NCBI GenBank assembly: GCA_036172665.1
Contig: CM069874.1
Span: 53,116,707-53,180,706, forward strand
Source of the DNA: Prosopocoilus inquinatus
Taxonomy: Eukaryota; Arthropoda; Insecta; Coleoptera; Lucanidae
Length of the DNA: 64,000 bases
Direction of reading: 5' to 3'
Below the pieces are notes generated by a model. That model saw only the letters and a list, made by a program, of their open reading frames with translations. It had not been told where the DNA came from and did not search any database. Shown piece by piece: positions 33,871 to 45,832 of this stretch; position 1 is the first letter of the stretch; each line of letters opens with the position of its first letter. The position numbers and the translations under genes were made by a program.

Positions 33871-34599
33871 ATTAACGATCAAAAATAATGTGAATAGATA
33901 ACATTGAAAAAATTATACATTATAATAAATCCGATTAACTCTTCTAATAGTTCAGTTAATTTGGGAAATTAGTAGTCATTGAGTTTTTAGTTATTTGACA
34001 ATATAAATTTACATTTAAAATTTAAGTTTATTATTTGAAATCATCAAAAAATTAGTTGCAAGTCAGTTTTGATTGCAGTGGACCTCCTGAGCATCCCCTG
34101 TACCAGGGTTGCCAGATTAAATTCCCTAGATTTACGTTCTAAAATTTCCTATACAGATTTCCCTAGCCTTGAGGTAGGCAACTTACAAATCACCAAAGCA
34201 CGGCGGGTATAAAAAAATCCTTGTCGGAAGACATTGCTTTCGAAGTTGATAGTTCAGAAGTAATTTTTTCTGTAAAGTTAAAAATATGTTAAATGTGTTG
34301 TAAAAATTTAATTCAAAGTATTTGTTGTTAACTTTTATAAGTCCATCAATATAAACTGCAAGAAAAAGTTAAAAAAAAAATAAAAACAGAAAAATTTATG
34401 TAAAAACACCGCCGAAATTATTTTTCTATCACACCATACAAATTAAATTTTTGATAACTTTTATTAATATAATACGCGCTTTCAATTCTTTTTTAAAATC
34501 GTTGGCTTAAGTGCGTGCAAAATTTCAACGAGACTTATTCATGGTATTCATATCGTCGAGCTATATGGGACTTCACGTGGTTGAAGACTTCCCGTTGTG
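33871..34599 (+). repeat. 729-bp direct repeat, copy 2
   Basis: Partner of 28088-28816 at a constant offset of 5783 bp. From 34104 on it is the left part of the hAT-like element. Confidence 0.8.
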
Positions 34600-36626
34600 G
34601 AGGACTTCCCCTAATTTATGTTCATGTAATTTTTAAACTTCCCCGATTTATGTAATTTAAAAAAAAGACCTGTTTCGCGTTTGTAATATCTACAATCTGT
34701 AACACACGGTGGTTTTCTCAGCTCAACGTTGCCCTGTAATATAGGGTACCAATTAGTTTATTATATTAATACTTAAAATAAGTTATGCCGTAATAGAGGC
34801 AGCTTTAAAAACTTTTATATTGGTATCTTATTTCTCTTATTTAAATAATATTTTATTCTTTGAAAAAGTTTGTTCAAATTTAGGGTTGCCATATTATTAG
34901 AAATAAAACAACGGACCAACTATTTTTTATTCACTTTGCAGCGATACTGACGTAACCGTCAATATCCTCGATGGTACAGTCAAACTCTTTAGTAATGTCT
35001 CCCCAATAAAATTTTAAGGCGCGATCTGAAAGGTAAATAGACACGTGTTGAATTTTATTTCATGTTTTTATTTTGTGTTTATTCACCTCCTTGCCCGCTT
35101 ACTTGTCTGTCTACCAATCACAGTGGTCAGAAGGCATTAATTCGTTACTTAACACTTGTAGGGGAGACATTACTAAAAAGCTTGACCGTACGTACTCCCT
35201 CAAGAATTACACCATCTTGCCAATCAATTCAATCGAAATTAATCGGGCAAATTTAAATCGGAGTTAAGGAATATAAATTTATTTATTAACACACCTAAAC
35301 AGACAAATCTATACATTTTTTATGCAATTAACTGTTAAAACAAAAGAAATAAAGATCTTAAAACAACCTAATTTTGCACTTTGCAGCAATCCGAAGCAGT
35401 ATTGCCAACTCATCAAATTTCGAAGTTCGTATCTTTTTTTAAAGAATTTTCAAGTTACAAATCGTATTATCCCGAGAAAAAATAAGAAAACTGAAATAAA
35501 AATTATTATTGAATAGAAAAAGGTAGCAGCGCTTCGGTTAGATTTTCCAAAAAAATTGTTTGTAGTTTTGTTTCTTGAATGGGACGCGATCGTCTTTTGT
35601 TTATGAATTATTGTTTTTAACTTTGAAATTCAAACATTTCCGTCGCTTTTTGATTTTTTTTGTGATCGTCATTTGTTTCCATCTTCAAAAATTTGTCACT
35701 GTCACTTTCTGAATTTTTTTGGGTACCGTTGCCGTTATTGTTTAAAAAGAAACGCCGTTTTGAATTATATAATTGTTTTTCTTTTCTTTTTTTTGTTTGT
35801 GTCTTTAAATTTTTTTCGTTTTTTTTCATATTTCTTTGTGGTTTTTCGTGGTGAAATTTACAATCGTCATTTGTTTTTTTTCATTTTTCGTTCTGAAATT
35901 ATTAATCAAAAATCTTGTTCAGTTCTTTTTCCTCCGCGAATAATTAGTCATTTGTTTTTTTTTCATTTTTTTTTCAGAAATTTTTATTTCGTAAATAAGT
36001 GTTATGATAGAGATTTGTTTTTGTTTATTGATTATTGAATTTTCAGTATTCAATGTTCTTTATTATTTTTTTTAAATTTTAAATCTATAATTCCTTTTGA
36101 GTTATTTTCTTCTATGTGTGTAATCGTCATTTCCATTTGTTTCTCTTACTTTAGTCAGATTTTTTTTTAATTTGTAGTGGTTTCTTCAAATTTCAAAAAA
36201 CTTTTTTCATTTTTTTAAATTGCTTCCAATTTTACAAAAATCAAATAATAAAATTGTTGTAATTTCTTTGTAAATTTTAATTTTTCTATCGTGTTTTTGG
36301 GTTATTAAAAATGTTGTCATTTTGTCAGTTAGTTCCAATTAACGAGAAAGTAGCGCTACTTCGATACTACTGCCTGTTACTATTACCCGACTTACAATTA
36401 GTAAAGTAATCCCTTTTCAATCATTAGGAAAAATACGGACATTTATTAAAAACGGACCGGACACCCGGATGCTTCCTGAATAACGTACAGACTGTTGTAA
36501 AAACGGACGTATGGCAACCTTATTCAAATTTCCCCAGATTTTGGCCAAAAAACATAAAAAATCTACTTTTTGCTTTTTTTGAATTCCCTGGATCTAGGGA
36601 AAATTTCCTAGGACATGGCAACTCTG
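34104..36626. mobile_element. outer hAT-like element with 8-bp target duplication
   Basis: Ends CAGGGTTGCCA and TGGCAACTCTG, flanked by CCCTGTAC at 34096-34103 and again at 36627-36634. About 0.9 kb once the inner element is removed. No transposase. It is inserted in a hammerhead-type repeat. Confidence 0.8.
34881..36522. mobile_element. inner hAT-like element, nested
   Basis: Ends TAGGGTTGCCATA and TATGGCAACCTTA, flanked by TTCAAATT at 34873-34880 and 36523-36530. The centre (35590-36300) is T-rich with repeated GTCATTTG blocks; the apparent Phe-rich frame there is low complexity. No transposase. Confidence 0.8.
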
Positions 36627-36631
36627 CCCTG

Positions 36632-36666
36632 TACAGCTGTTCCGTTCCTATTGGGGGCTTCTTCAG
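36632..36666 (-). ncRNA. decayed hammerhead-like core, interrupted by hAT
   Basis: On the - strand CTGAAGA (36660-36666) is followed by a damaged stem II, GGAA in place of GAAA, and ACAGCTGT. It is a diverged copy of the 27171 core. The hAT target duplication spans the predicted cleavage site. Confidence 0.45.
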
Positions 36667-37703
36667 CAAGTAAGCAACTCAACTGTAACCAAACCGACCT
36701 TTATGGGTTTTCTTGAAATCGAATGATAATCTGCCTAAACTGTTGCCAAAAATTTATAGTTGTTACACCTGTCTGGAGTGCTAGTTGTATAGGTAAAGTA
36801 AGATATATACAGGCTGTCCCAACAGTGCGTTCTCGGGCTATATCTCGATAACTAGTGCAAATACAAAAAAAGTTTCAGGACATTTTTGTTTTAAAATTTA
36901 GAGGTCAACAACATAAAATTATTTTCACCTGTACAGGGTAAATGAAAACAGCGGTACTGAACGCAACTCTTTTATTTCAAATGGCACACCCTATATATGA
37001 TGTCAAATTTGGATTGCACATAAAATTCTACACATTTTCTGTGTACCATAATCTATGTCTAAATCTAACCGTTTTGAAGAAATTTAACATTTTATCTAAA
37101 AACTGTCGCTTGCAGCCTTTATTTTATTTATTCATATTTTGTTTATTTTTAACTTTAGAGAAAAGATTTTCGACACAGGTGTAGTTGGTACTTTAGCTTA
37201 TTCTAAGCCATTATTAACAGTATTTTCATCGGTACACGTTGATCATAGTACTAACCAAAATCTCGGAAATTTCAAAATGACACAAGTCAATTTTCTTAAA
37301 TAGCATGTCCTATATTTTTATATCCTAAATTGTTCGTCTAATACAGTACTTTCGTTTTTGTCAAAAACCGTAACAGTCTACATAATTTATATTTTTTTCT
37401 AACAAAATTATTAAGTACATTAATTTTTTTATAAAAAATTAGGCACACAAATTACAAAACTTCTCCACTTTTAATTGTCACCGTTAACTGTTCTATTTTA
37501 GTCGACGTTTTGCCGTGATGTTGACGGCTTCACCAGAACTCCCTTTAATTTAAAAAAATAATTAAATGAAACAAAAAATGGAAAATACTTAAAAAAGTAT
37601 AAACATTTTCATTCATTTTTCAAACATTTTCCTTCATTTTGAAAACATTCCCATTAATTTTTTTTTTTGCGGAAAAAATGACAAAACCTGTCCAGTGGCC
37701 AAT
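36667..37703. other. intergenic repeat debris
   Basis: AT-rich. A miniature-type end AATGGCACACCCTATATATG lies at 36980-36999, and a hammerhead-like core at 37504-37540 (-). No gene. Confidence 0.35.
37504..37540 (-). ncRNA. hammerhead ribozyme-like core, partly decayed
   Basis: On the - strand: CTGGTGA (one change from CUGANGA), a strong stem II AGCCGTCAACATCACGGCA, then AAAACGTC, that is GAAA with one change, self-complementary ACGT and C as cleavage base. Stem I pairs AGTT with GACT. Confidence 0.5.
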
Positions 37704-39337
37704 TAGAGTGCCTTAAATAAGAGTGTGGACATACATGAAGTCGATTTCTATTGGTCGCGACCGATTATCGACTACTTACCAAGGTCGGTAGCCATATTTG
37801 TTCTAAGCGTATTTGATGTGATAAGAGAAATGATATTTCATATGCTTATTCGTTACTTTAACCTACATTGAGACGATTGTGACTGTTTAATAGTGTTGTT
37901 GATTAATCAGTTAACTGTTTTTGTTAATAGTGTACACTATATTGTTGTTGACTGTATTGTTACTAAGAAATTAGTTGTCAAATTTGTAGACAAGAATTTT
38001 TGTTATTTATTGAGTGTAGCGCAAAGGTAAAAAATTTTTTTAATAATAACTACAAACATTTTTTAAAAATCCTAGCCCAGAAGTATAGTATTGTGTAACA
38101 ACTAATAAAAAGAAATAACAATATGATACCGTCCGTACTCTTATAACCTCGTAAGTTATTTTTGGGAAATATATACCTACATTTATTAATTAATAAAAGT
38201 TACAGAAAAATTACAATTTTTTTTTGATCTTACAAAATAACGCTGATGACGTTTATAAGTATTGTATGGAAATATGTACTTATGGTATTTATAAAACAAT
38301 TCTTTACAGTACTATGGTTGGGTGTGTGGCAATTGGTTGTCCGAATCAGTCATCGTATGGATTTCTGATGAAAGCTTTTCCTCAAGATCGTGTAAGGAGG
38401 AAACAATGGACTGACCAAGTAAATCGAAGGGACTGGGAGTCCACAAATTATTCATGGCTGTGTGAGGTACGACTTTTGCCAATGTATTAAAATAAACACT
38501 GCAACGTATTAAAAATATCAAACCAACTAAAGAGTGTATCTTTTAGGTATATTTTACACCTGAAATGTGAGAAAAGCCTAGAGCTGATGGCAAGAGAGTA
38601 GTAAGAAGAACGAGTCGCCTGTAAAAAAAGCGAAAACCGCCTGCCGAATGATCAATTCCACAGCCTACAGTTCTTGTACAGCAGGTGACATTACAAGCAC
38701 AGCCTACAGTTCCTGTACAGCAGGCAACATTAGAAGCACAGCCTACTTTGAAAAGTTTTAAGAAAAATTGTTTATTTTATAGCAATCCGGAAACATTTAA
38801 TTTTTTTATGAGGCTAGAAACTGTATTCCAACAGTATTTTGAATTTCTTAAAAATAAAAACATTAATTTGACAGAATTTTTGTTTTGAAAAATATAATAT
38901 AAAAGAGAGTGAATCTATTTTAAATTGCCGACTAAAAAGGAAAATAATAAATAGATTCATTACATTCATGGCATCACAGTTATAATACAATATAAATACT
39001 GTTAGATATGTATGTCGATGGTATTTGCTGTAAATTATGTAATTATTTTTGTTATATAAGTGTTTTAGTGTCTACATATTAGCATAAATGTTTATTTCAT
39101 TTCATATCTGTTTATGTTCTTTTCTTAGTTGTGTAATTATGTTCTATTAATAAATATACTTAAAAGTGAAGCGCTTACGTTTTTCTTACTTGAAATGCAG
39201 TCATGGTTATAGTCGGAGGAAGAAAATGGCAAATTAGGATAAGTCAACAGACGCCTGCTGTCTAATTTCAAATTTGCCTCCTAAGTTAGAACAAATATGG
39301 CGCCCGTATGGCCACACTCTTATTTTAAGGCACTCTA
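37704..39337. mobile_element. P-like transposon carrying a THAP gene
   Basis: Ends TAGAGTGCCTTAAATAAGAG (left) and, inverted, CTCTTATTTTAAGGCACTCTA (right). Both sides are flanked by TGGCCAAT (37696-37703 and 39338-39345), an 8-bp duplication as in P and hAT elements. Inner repeats GCCATATTTGTTCTAA are also inverted (near 37791 and 39287). A THAP domain inside favours the P superfamily. The long transposase catalytic region is absent, so this copy is non-autonomous. Confidence 0.8.
38314..38888 (+). pseudogene. THAP-domain protein, broken
   Basis: Exon 1 (38314-38468) follows a TTTACAG acceptor and starts MVGCVAIGCPNQSSYGFLMK, then DRVRRKQWTDQVNRRDW and SWLCE. This is a THAP zinc finger, in which C-x4-C and C-x2-H bind zinc for DNA recognition. 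The intron has GTACGA and a TTTTAG acceptor (to 38546). Exon 2 continues VYFTPEM and then stops at TGA where Trp is expected. The last zinc ligand His is Tyr here. A later open piece (38685-38888) may be the remaining C-terminus. Probably dead or a truncated DNA-binding remnant of P transposase. Confidence 0.65.
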
Positions 39338-39345
39338 TGGCCAAT

Positions 39346-39920
39346 AGGCTAATAGCATCCCCTGAACTTGGCGCCGGCGTGCACTGCACGCTTTGCACAC
39401 GTGGTTACGGGGGCCCTGGTTCTTTATATCGTACACATTGCCGTTTTTGTGAATGGGCACAACCTTAGATGTTTAAATATGTCTGGGAATACATCCTCGG
39501 GAAAGAATTGGTTAACAACAACCGTTAACGGTACAAGGAATATCGTCTATCCCGGCGAGTTTTTAGAGAAAACACTTCATGTAATATTATAGACTTACGT
39601 CTGATAAATAGGTTTAAAAAGAACCTATTTAATGAACTATTCTTATGCACACTAATGCTTAAAAGTTTCGAAATGAAAAGCAATAAAATCGTTTGAATTT
39701 GAACCTTATTGAAACGGGCCTAATATATTTCGAACCTTAAGGAACAGAGACACTTTCTCCGCACCCCGATAGGAGGGTTGTTTCCTTAGGTCCTATTAAA
39801 CCCCGGCCGGTGCAGATGTTTATGGTTTGTTGAATTTCGTTGCCAGTATTTGGTTCCGAGTATTTATTGAGGCGACGCGCGGTTGCGAACGCGGACGCGG
39901 TGGCGAATTTGTTTGTTCTC
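39346..39920 (+). other. GC-richer stretch, possible exon or promoter
   Basis: GC content is clearly above its neighbours. An open frame from 39368 (no ATG; starts TTG) contains a hydrophobic run VVTGALVLYIVHIAVFVNG, then polar sequence, with a possible donor at 39578 (CAT before GTAATA). It could be a first exon of a secreted or membrane protein, but no homology is recognised. Confidence 0.25.
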
Positions 39921-41001
39921 TTTTGCTTTAACTTAAAAATTGAACAAAAAATGTTTTTTTTTTTTTTAATTAGAATATTTTATATTGTTAAATAACAGGA
40001 TTTCAGATCATATTATAAAGACATATAAATGTTAAATTGCTATAAAGGATCGACGATGTTAATTAATCTGAAAAATTATAATTATACCAAATTTCTGCCT
40101 TTATACACTTCTGTTTTGTTTGGTAGATTATTGGGCCGGTTTTTTTTTTTGTAAATATATACGTGAATTATTGTTTTGTTAATTTTTACTTTAGTTTTGT
40201 TTTTACTTGTAATAAGTTTTTCGTTGTTCTCAATAATAAAGTCTTGAATACTTTTTCCAGTGTATGTTATTCTTTTTTATACGGTATCATATAATATTGT
40301 AAGAATTTACAGTGAAATAAATTTAAAATAACTTAATTTCATTTAAATAATAAGTTTACTGATGATACTTATTGATCGAGTAATTAACTCATTAAAATTA
40401 TTCAGAATCATACAAATTTAGGAAACTTAACAAATATGGTATTAAACTCCTAGAATATAGAATGATATGTGTAATACTTAAAAATTGCAATACTTGCGTT
40501 AAAAATAATATACATATTTCATTCTACGCCACAGAGGAAAAAATAATATTCTTCTTTTTAGTTTCTTCTCAAATCTGACATCAGTAAAATAAGTTGAAAA
40601 GTTCATCCACAAAGTTTGGCAAGTTTTCATTAATCTAGAAGTTAAGAGAAAATGATTAAATCGTATAACATTTATTTTGTGAAAATATGTGAATGATTTT
40701 TGAGTATTTGAAAAAATATATAGAATGAGCTAGATTATTTAAATTTGTTTCTTATTATAATAATATAAATGCTAAGAAGTTCTGCTCAACAAAGCTATTA
40801 ATTAGTTGCAAAACATATGTGTATTTAATGAAACTAGAAAGTTAAATTTAATTAACGAAAAATAACAGATTTTATTTTATTGACTTATTTAATTTCAATT
40901 GCCAAAGTTTCAGAAATTTTAATTTCATAATGCACACATTATTTACTACACATGTTATAATATTTAGAAAATAAATTTTGTTAAATTTCTTATCCATCCA
41001 A
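39921..41001. other. AT-rich intergenic stretch
   Basis: No gene or clear repeat seen. Confidence 0.3.
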
Positions 41002-41307
41002 CTACAATGAAAGTCTTTCTAGCAGATTATTCAAGTTGGTTGAATAAGTTCGCATCTGTGTTAAATCGCTGTGTTTGCGATGACCGGTTTTATTATCGGG
41101 GTAGCAGGTACGGTTGTAAAAGCTATAAGGTTCATAATTGCAAAGCATAAAATTTCTTACTGCCAGTGGCATGTCTCGTACTGCGAAAACTTTATAGCAG
41201 AAGTGTACAACTTGTATATTCATACCATTAAATGCAGAAGTTACTTCATCAACCGATTTGATAAGATAAATAATCATTGAAAGCATCGGCAACAATATTG
41301 ATATCAC
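41002..41307 (-). pseudogene. possible odorant-receptor-like exon fragment
   Basis: A 101-residue frame without an ATG start: LLPMLSMIIYLIKSVDEVTS, then AFNGMNIQVVHFCYKVF, then a region rich in Asn and Tyr, and a stop. The hydrophobic segment followed by a second one resembles the TM2-TM3 region of insect odorant receptors, but no family signature is present. Treat as an open question; it may be chance. Confidence 0.2.
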
Positions 41308-42559
41308 TCAATTTAATGCCATTGTAGTCATTGATATACTCAGAATGTACAATTTTTTTTATTATAATTCGAATTAATAACATTTTACGCAGCATTGACT
41401 TTATTATTAGGATTTAATATTTATTTCTCAATATACACACGTTTTGTCATTTTAATTTTATGTTTGTACTGTTTCTTTAATTATATTGAGATGTGATTAG
41501 GGGATCATTAATTACCTTTAACATGAAACATTTTCCGGAGTGTAAATAATATAATCTGCAATCAAATCTTTTTTATACCGAGACACCAAGAACTATTTTG
41601 GGCAACGAACCTACATAGTTCCGACAATAATTTTAAAATCCATGACTATCCTTGAGCGAAATAATTTTTAACAAAAGTGATCATGTTATTATTAATTATT
41701 TAATTGCATCGCAACATAGCTATAAATCAGAGGTTAATAAACGAAAAGGCTATCAAGTTTTCAATGAAAATAAGTGATAAATACTTCCTAGTGTGACTTC
41801 AGCAAATTAAATATAATTTCTTATTTTTTTCAGAATTATGTATGCAATTAGATTTATCATATTGATAAATAAATTGTTTGGAAGAACTTATCGACAGGGT
41901 TTCATTCTGTACCGCAAACTGCCGCCACATTCCAGCAAACTATCACTGTTCTCGACGGTTCTGTATTGGAACCGACACTTTTGTTTTCTGACACTATGGG
42001 CTCGTTTTTTTACTCTTCAACATTTAAAGCTCTGCATCTTAAAAGTTCAACGCTGAACTTTGATGACGTCACACTGTCAGCTTTAAAGCGACAATTTCAA
42101 TCGCTACATCCATAAAAAAACGCTTTTGATTTAATCGCTGCAACAGATGAACTAATCCCGAGTAAATGAACGAGCCCTATCTTTCCAGTACATGGATAAT
42201 TATATAAACAAAATAAATTAAGATCATTTAAAAAAATAAATAAACGTCGTTTAATATGCTCGGTGTTAATTATGCAATTAGCTTCGCTTTCGTGTTCTTA
42301 TTGCACAAATTAGGTCATTACCAAGACGCCAGCCGAGAATATCAATCAATTAAATGAATTTCACTCATGGTTTTTTCATGACTTCCTCCTCCAGTCTTCT
42401 TAATCATTTTCCGCACGTACACCGCATTTATGTATGTAAGTACGTAATGTACACTTGTCCGCACCTAAAATGCATCTCTTGCACGCAAACCTCACCTTTA
42501 GGATCCTGTGACTCACAGAAGTGTTAAGTTGTAGCATTTAAGACGCGAACGACTGTACG
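41308..42559. other. intergenic stretch, nothing recognised
   Basis: AT-rich. The open frame at 41838-42056 has no recognisable domain. Confidence 0.3.
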
Positions 42560-42589
42560 TTTCGAACTAGTGATGGGCGAAAAATAGTA

Positions 42590-42750
42590 TTCGAATAAAA
42601 TCAGAAGTCGAATGAAATTAGTATTCGAATAAAATTAATATTCGAATGAAATAGTATTCGAATGAAATTAGTATTCGAATTAAATTCCTGTTCGAATGAA
42701 AATAGTATTCGAAAGGGAAGTCGTATTCGAATGAATGCAGAATTCGAATG
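42590..42750. repeat. degenerate ~20-bp tandem repeats in the hAT arm
   Basis: Repeats of GAATGAAATTAGTATTC type on a palindromic ATTCGAAT core; mirrored at 45690-45832. Confidence 0.7.
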
Positions 42751-43907
42751 AAAATAGCAGTCGGTCGAGTTCCCCGTACCGTATCGTACCGTACCGAATG
42801 CTTTGACCCTGACGACATTTTATTTATAACTCACATAAACCTTTTTGATAGCCATTTGATAATTTTGCGTGCAATGAAATTTCGCAATGATAACTTTTCC
42901 GAAGAAATACGTTTTTAAATAAATAAATCAATTGTTCTTTGGAAGTGAATACAAAACCTACAAACCGTCGTTGCTTTAAGATTACGTGCTGACGCATCGT
43001 TATAAACTTTTTATTAATTTATGGTATTTATATCTCAAATGGACCTGTTTTAAATCTATATTAGCTTTACAAGAAAAATTGTCGCTGGATTTTAGAAATG
43101 AATGCGAAGTAATTTACGATCAAAACCAAGTCTGAATTACCGATGAGAAGTTAGCAATAAAATTCCAGCAATAAAATTATGAAATTTCAAAACGCTGCCA
43201 CCGCTAAAATAACGATCACAGATCAATAATATTCAATCTATTACAAAGAGTATAATGTGTAGATTCCCCTCATATGAAGAAACTGAAAAAATATTTGATA
43301 TTAAGTTAACTATGACTATTTAAACCAGCATAAGTCATTATTCATATATTGCACCAAAACAATTGCTTTCACTGAAAATTTTCACGTAGTCATAAAGTAA
43401 ACATACATATCTATTTAATAATTCCTTCAGAAAGTTTTAGCCGGTTGATTTAAAGTAATTAGAAAATTAATTAAATATGGCATTCCCAGCAATAAAATAA
43501 TACTAACTTTGAACGTCCATATCTTTTAATGCAGTATTCGCATAAACATTCTGTTTGCAGAATATGAAAGCACGGATCGAAATCTATCGTTTAAACCACC
43601 CTCTGAGTTTTAGCCGGTTGATTGAAGTAATTAGAAATTAATAAATTGTGACGTTTGCAACAATAAAAAAAAAACTTTACATTGCGCTTTGTGAATTATG
43701 GCCAAGGTTTGAACTTTGCATTGAGTACACAGGGTGTTCAAAGTTTTTGTTATACGCACACAACAACAACGTTATTATGGAAGGTAGGAAGTCGTTCAAA
43801 TTGGCAAAAATATGCTGCTTTTACTCAAGATTAGTAATTAAGCATTGTCCATGCGTAAGCTGACCTGATCAGTCAGATTACGGTGGAATTCTCGATATGT
43901 TCCTCTT

Positions 43908-43940
43908 TTGATGAGGCCTCAATTAGGGCCGAAAGCGCTA
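43908..43940 (+). ncRNA. hammerhead-like core, partly decayed
   Basis: TTGATGA (one change from CUGANGA), stem II GGCCTCAATTAGGGCC, GAAA (43931-43934), self-complementary AGCGCT and A as cleavage base. Stem I is not convincing. Confidence 0.4.
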
Positions 43941-45131
43941 TGAGAACCCTGTTGCAATTTAGCTGAATTGTAGCAGATTTTTAATGATTTTTTTTTAATG
44001 ATGAGTACAAATATCGCAATAACTCCTTTATTATTTGTTCTGAGGTTGAGTAGTAAAGAGTACTTTATATTTAGAATTTACTATTCTTTCGTTTCACAAC
44101 AAAAAATACGGAATATTTCATTAAAGAAAAGTTTACATGTGAAGATATTATGAGAACGCGATGCGTAATTGTTTTTTTGGTATCGCCGCTTAATTGTGGG
44201 TTCATTATTGCTGATGATTTGAACGATTTCGTACCTTAATATTATAAAGTTATTGTATGTATACAGTGTTTCCCAAAAGTAACGGATACATTCTATAAAA
44301 TGGTTAAGAAAAAGAAAAATTCTCAGGTCAATTTTTATTTTTAAATCATCATTTGAGGGTGTAATTTTCAATCCCCCATCTCTAAGCTATAACAACCCCA
44401 ATTTTAAAAATTCAAGTAGCAAAGTACCCCTTGTGATACCTCGTTAAATAACACTTTTAATGCTGTTAAAACTTTGTTAAAATTTGCGGTTTATATTGGG
44501 TTTTCTCTTAATTCAGAAGGGCATTATTCGAATCGTGAATCGATATTTTTAGACATCTATCTCCAACCATCTTTTCTATTTGCAAATTTTTCTTCTTCCT
44601 ACATATTATTTGTGCATCATAGTATTTTTATTTAAGCTTTAATCATTCGCGATTACTGAGAATCACTGGGACACACTGTATAATGGAAACTTTGATCACC
44701 CTATACAGACTGTTTAAAAATAACTCGGCACTATTGCAAACTATTTTATTATTAAAGTTACAGATAAAATTAAATTAGCAAACTAGTAGTATCTTTCGTC
44801 CTGATTGCAACGATGCATTCAAAAAAAAAAACAATTGAACATCGCGTTTATGAAATAAAGGGAAAAGAACACTTTTCTTTTAATAGAACACCCTATATAT
44901 TATTTGACCAATCGATAGAGAATAAAATTCTGAATTAAAATCATTCTTTATCATTTTATCTTAAATTAATAAATAAAGAAGATATTTTGATTTTTTACAA
45001 ATTCATTAAGATGGCTGTGTTTCAAGAACAGAACATTTGAACACAGTGTATGTATGTGAAGCCATTAATTTTGGTTTATTTGTTTATTATAAAAGGTGCT
45101 TATGTCTGAGTTTTGTAAAAATCTTTTAATA

Positions 45132-45192
45132 ACAAGAATTTTCATAAGATGCGTGTTCTGGGCCAGAACATGCATCTTATGAAAATTCTTGT
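45132..45192. repeat. near-perfect palindrome, 30-bp arms
   Basis: ACAAGAATTTTCATAAGATG continues to TTCTGG, one central G, then its inverse with one mismatch (G/A). It sits at the centre of the hAT foldback. Confidence 0.85.
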
Positions 45193-45832
45193 CACTTTTA
45201 ATTAATTTCTAATTACTTTAAATCAACCGGCTAAAACTTTCTGAAAGCATTATTAAATAGATATGTATGTTTACTTTATGACTACGTGAAAATTGTCAGT
45301 GAAAGCAATTGTTTTGGTGCAATATATGAATAATGACTTATGCTGGTTCAAATAGTCATAGTTAACTTAATATCAAATATATTTCAGTTTCTTCATATGA
45401 GAGGAATCTACACATTATACTCTTTGTAATAGATTGAATATTATTGATCTGTGATCGTTACTTTAGCGGTGGCAGCGTTTTGAAATTTCATAATTTTATT
45501 GCTGGAATTTTATTGCTAACTTCTCATCGGTCTTCGATAGAACAATTTATTTATTTATTTAAAAACGTATTTCTTCGGAAAAGTGATCATTGCGAAATTT
45601 AGTTGCGCGCAAAATTATCAAATGGCTATCAAAAAGGTATAGGTGTGTCATGATCAAAGCATTCGGTTGTACGGGGAACTCGAGTACCGACTGCTATTTT
45701 ATTCGAATACTATTTTCATTCGAATACTAATTTCATTCTAATACTATTTTATCCGAGTATTAATTTTATTCGAACACTAATTGCATTCGGCTTCTGATTT
45801 TTTTCGAATACTAATTTTAATTCGAATACTAT

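Noticed and set aside
35617..36038. Phe-rich frame and its Lys/Asn-rich antisense
   Set aside because: Low-complexity T-rich DNA inside a hAT-like element.
42590..42750. Regularly spaced short repeats resembling a CRISPR array
   Set aside because: Units are degenerate, palindromic and part of a transposon arm in a eukaryotic genome; no cas genes.
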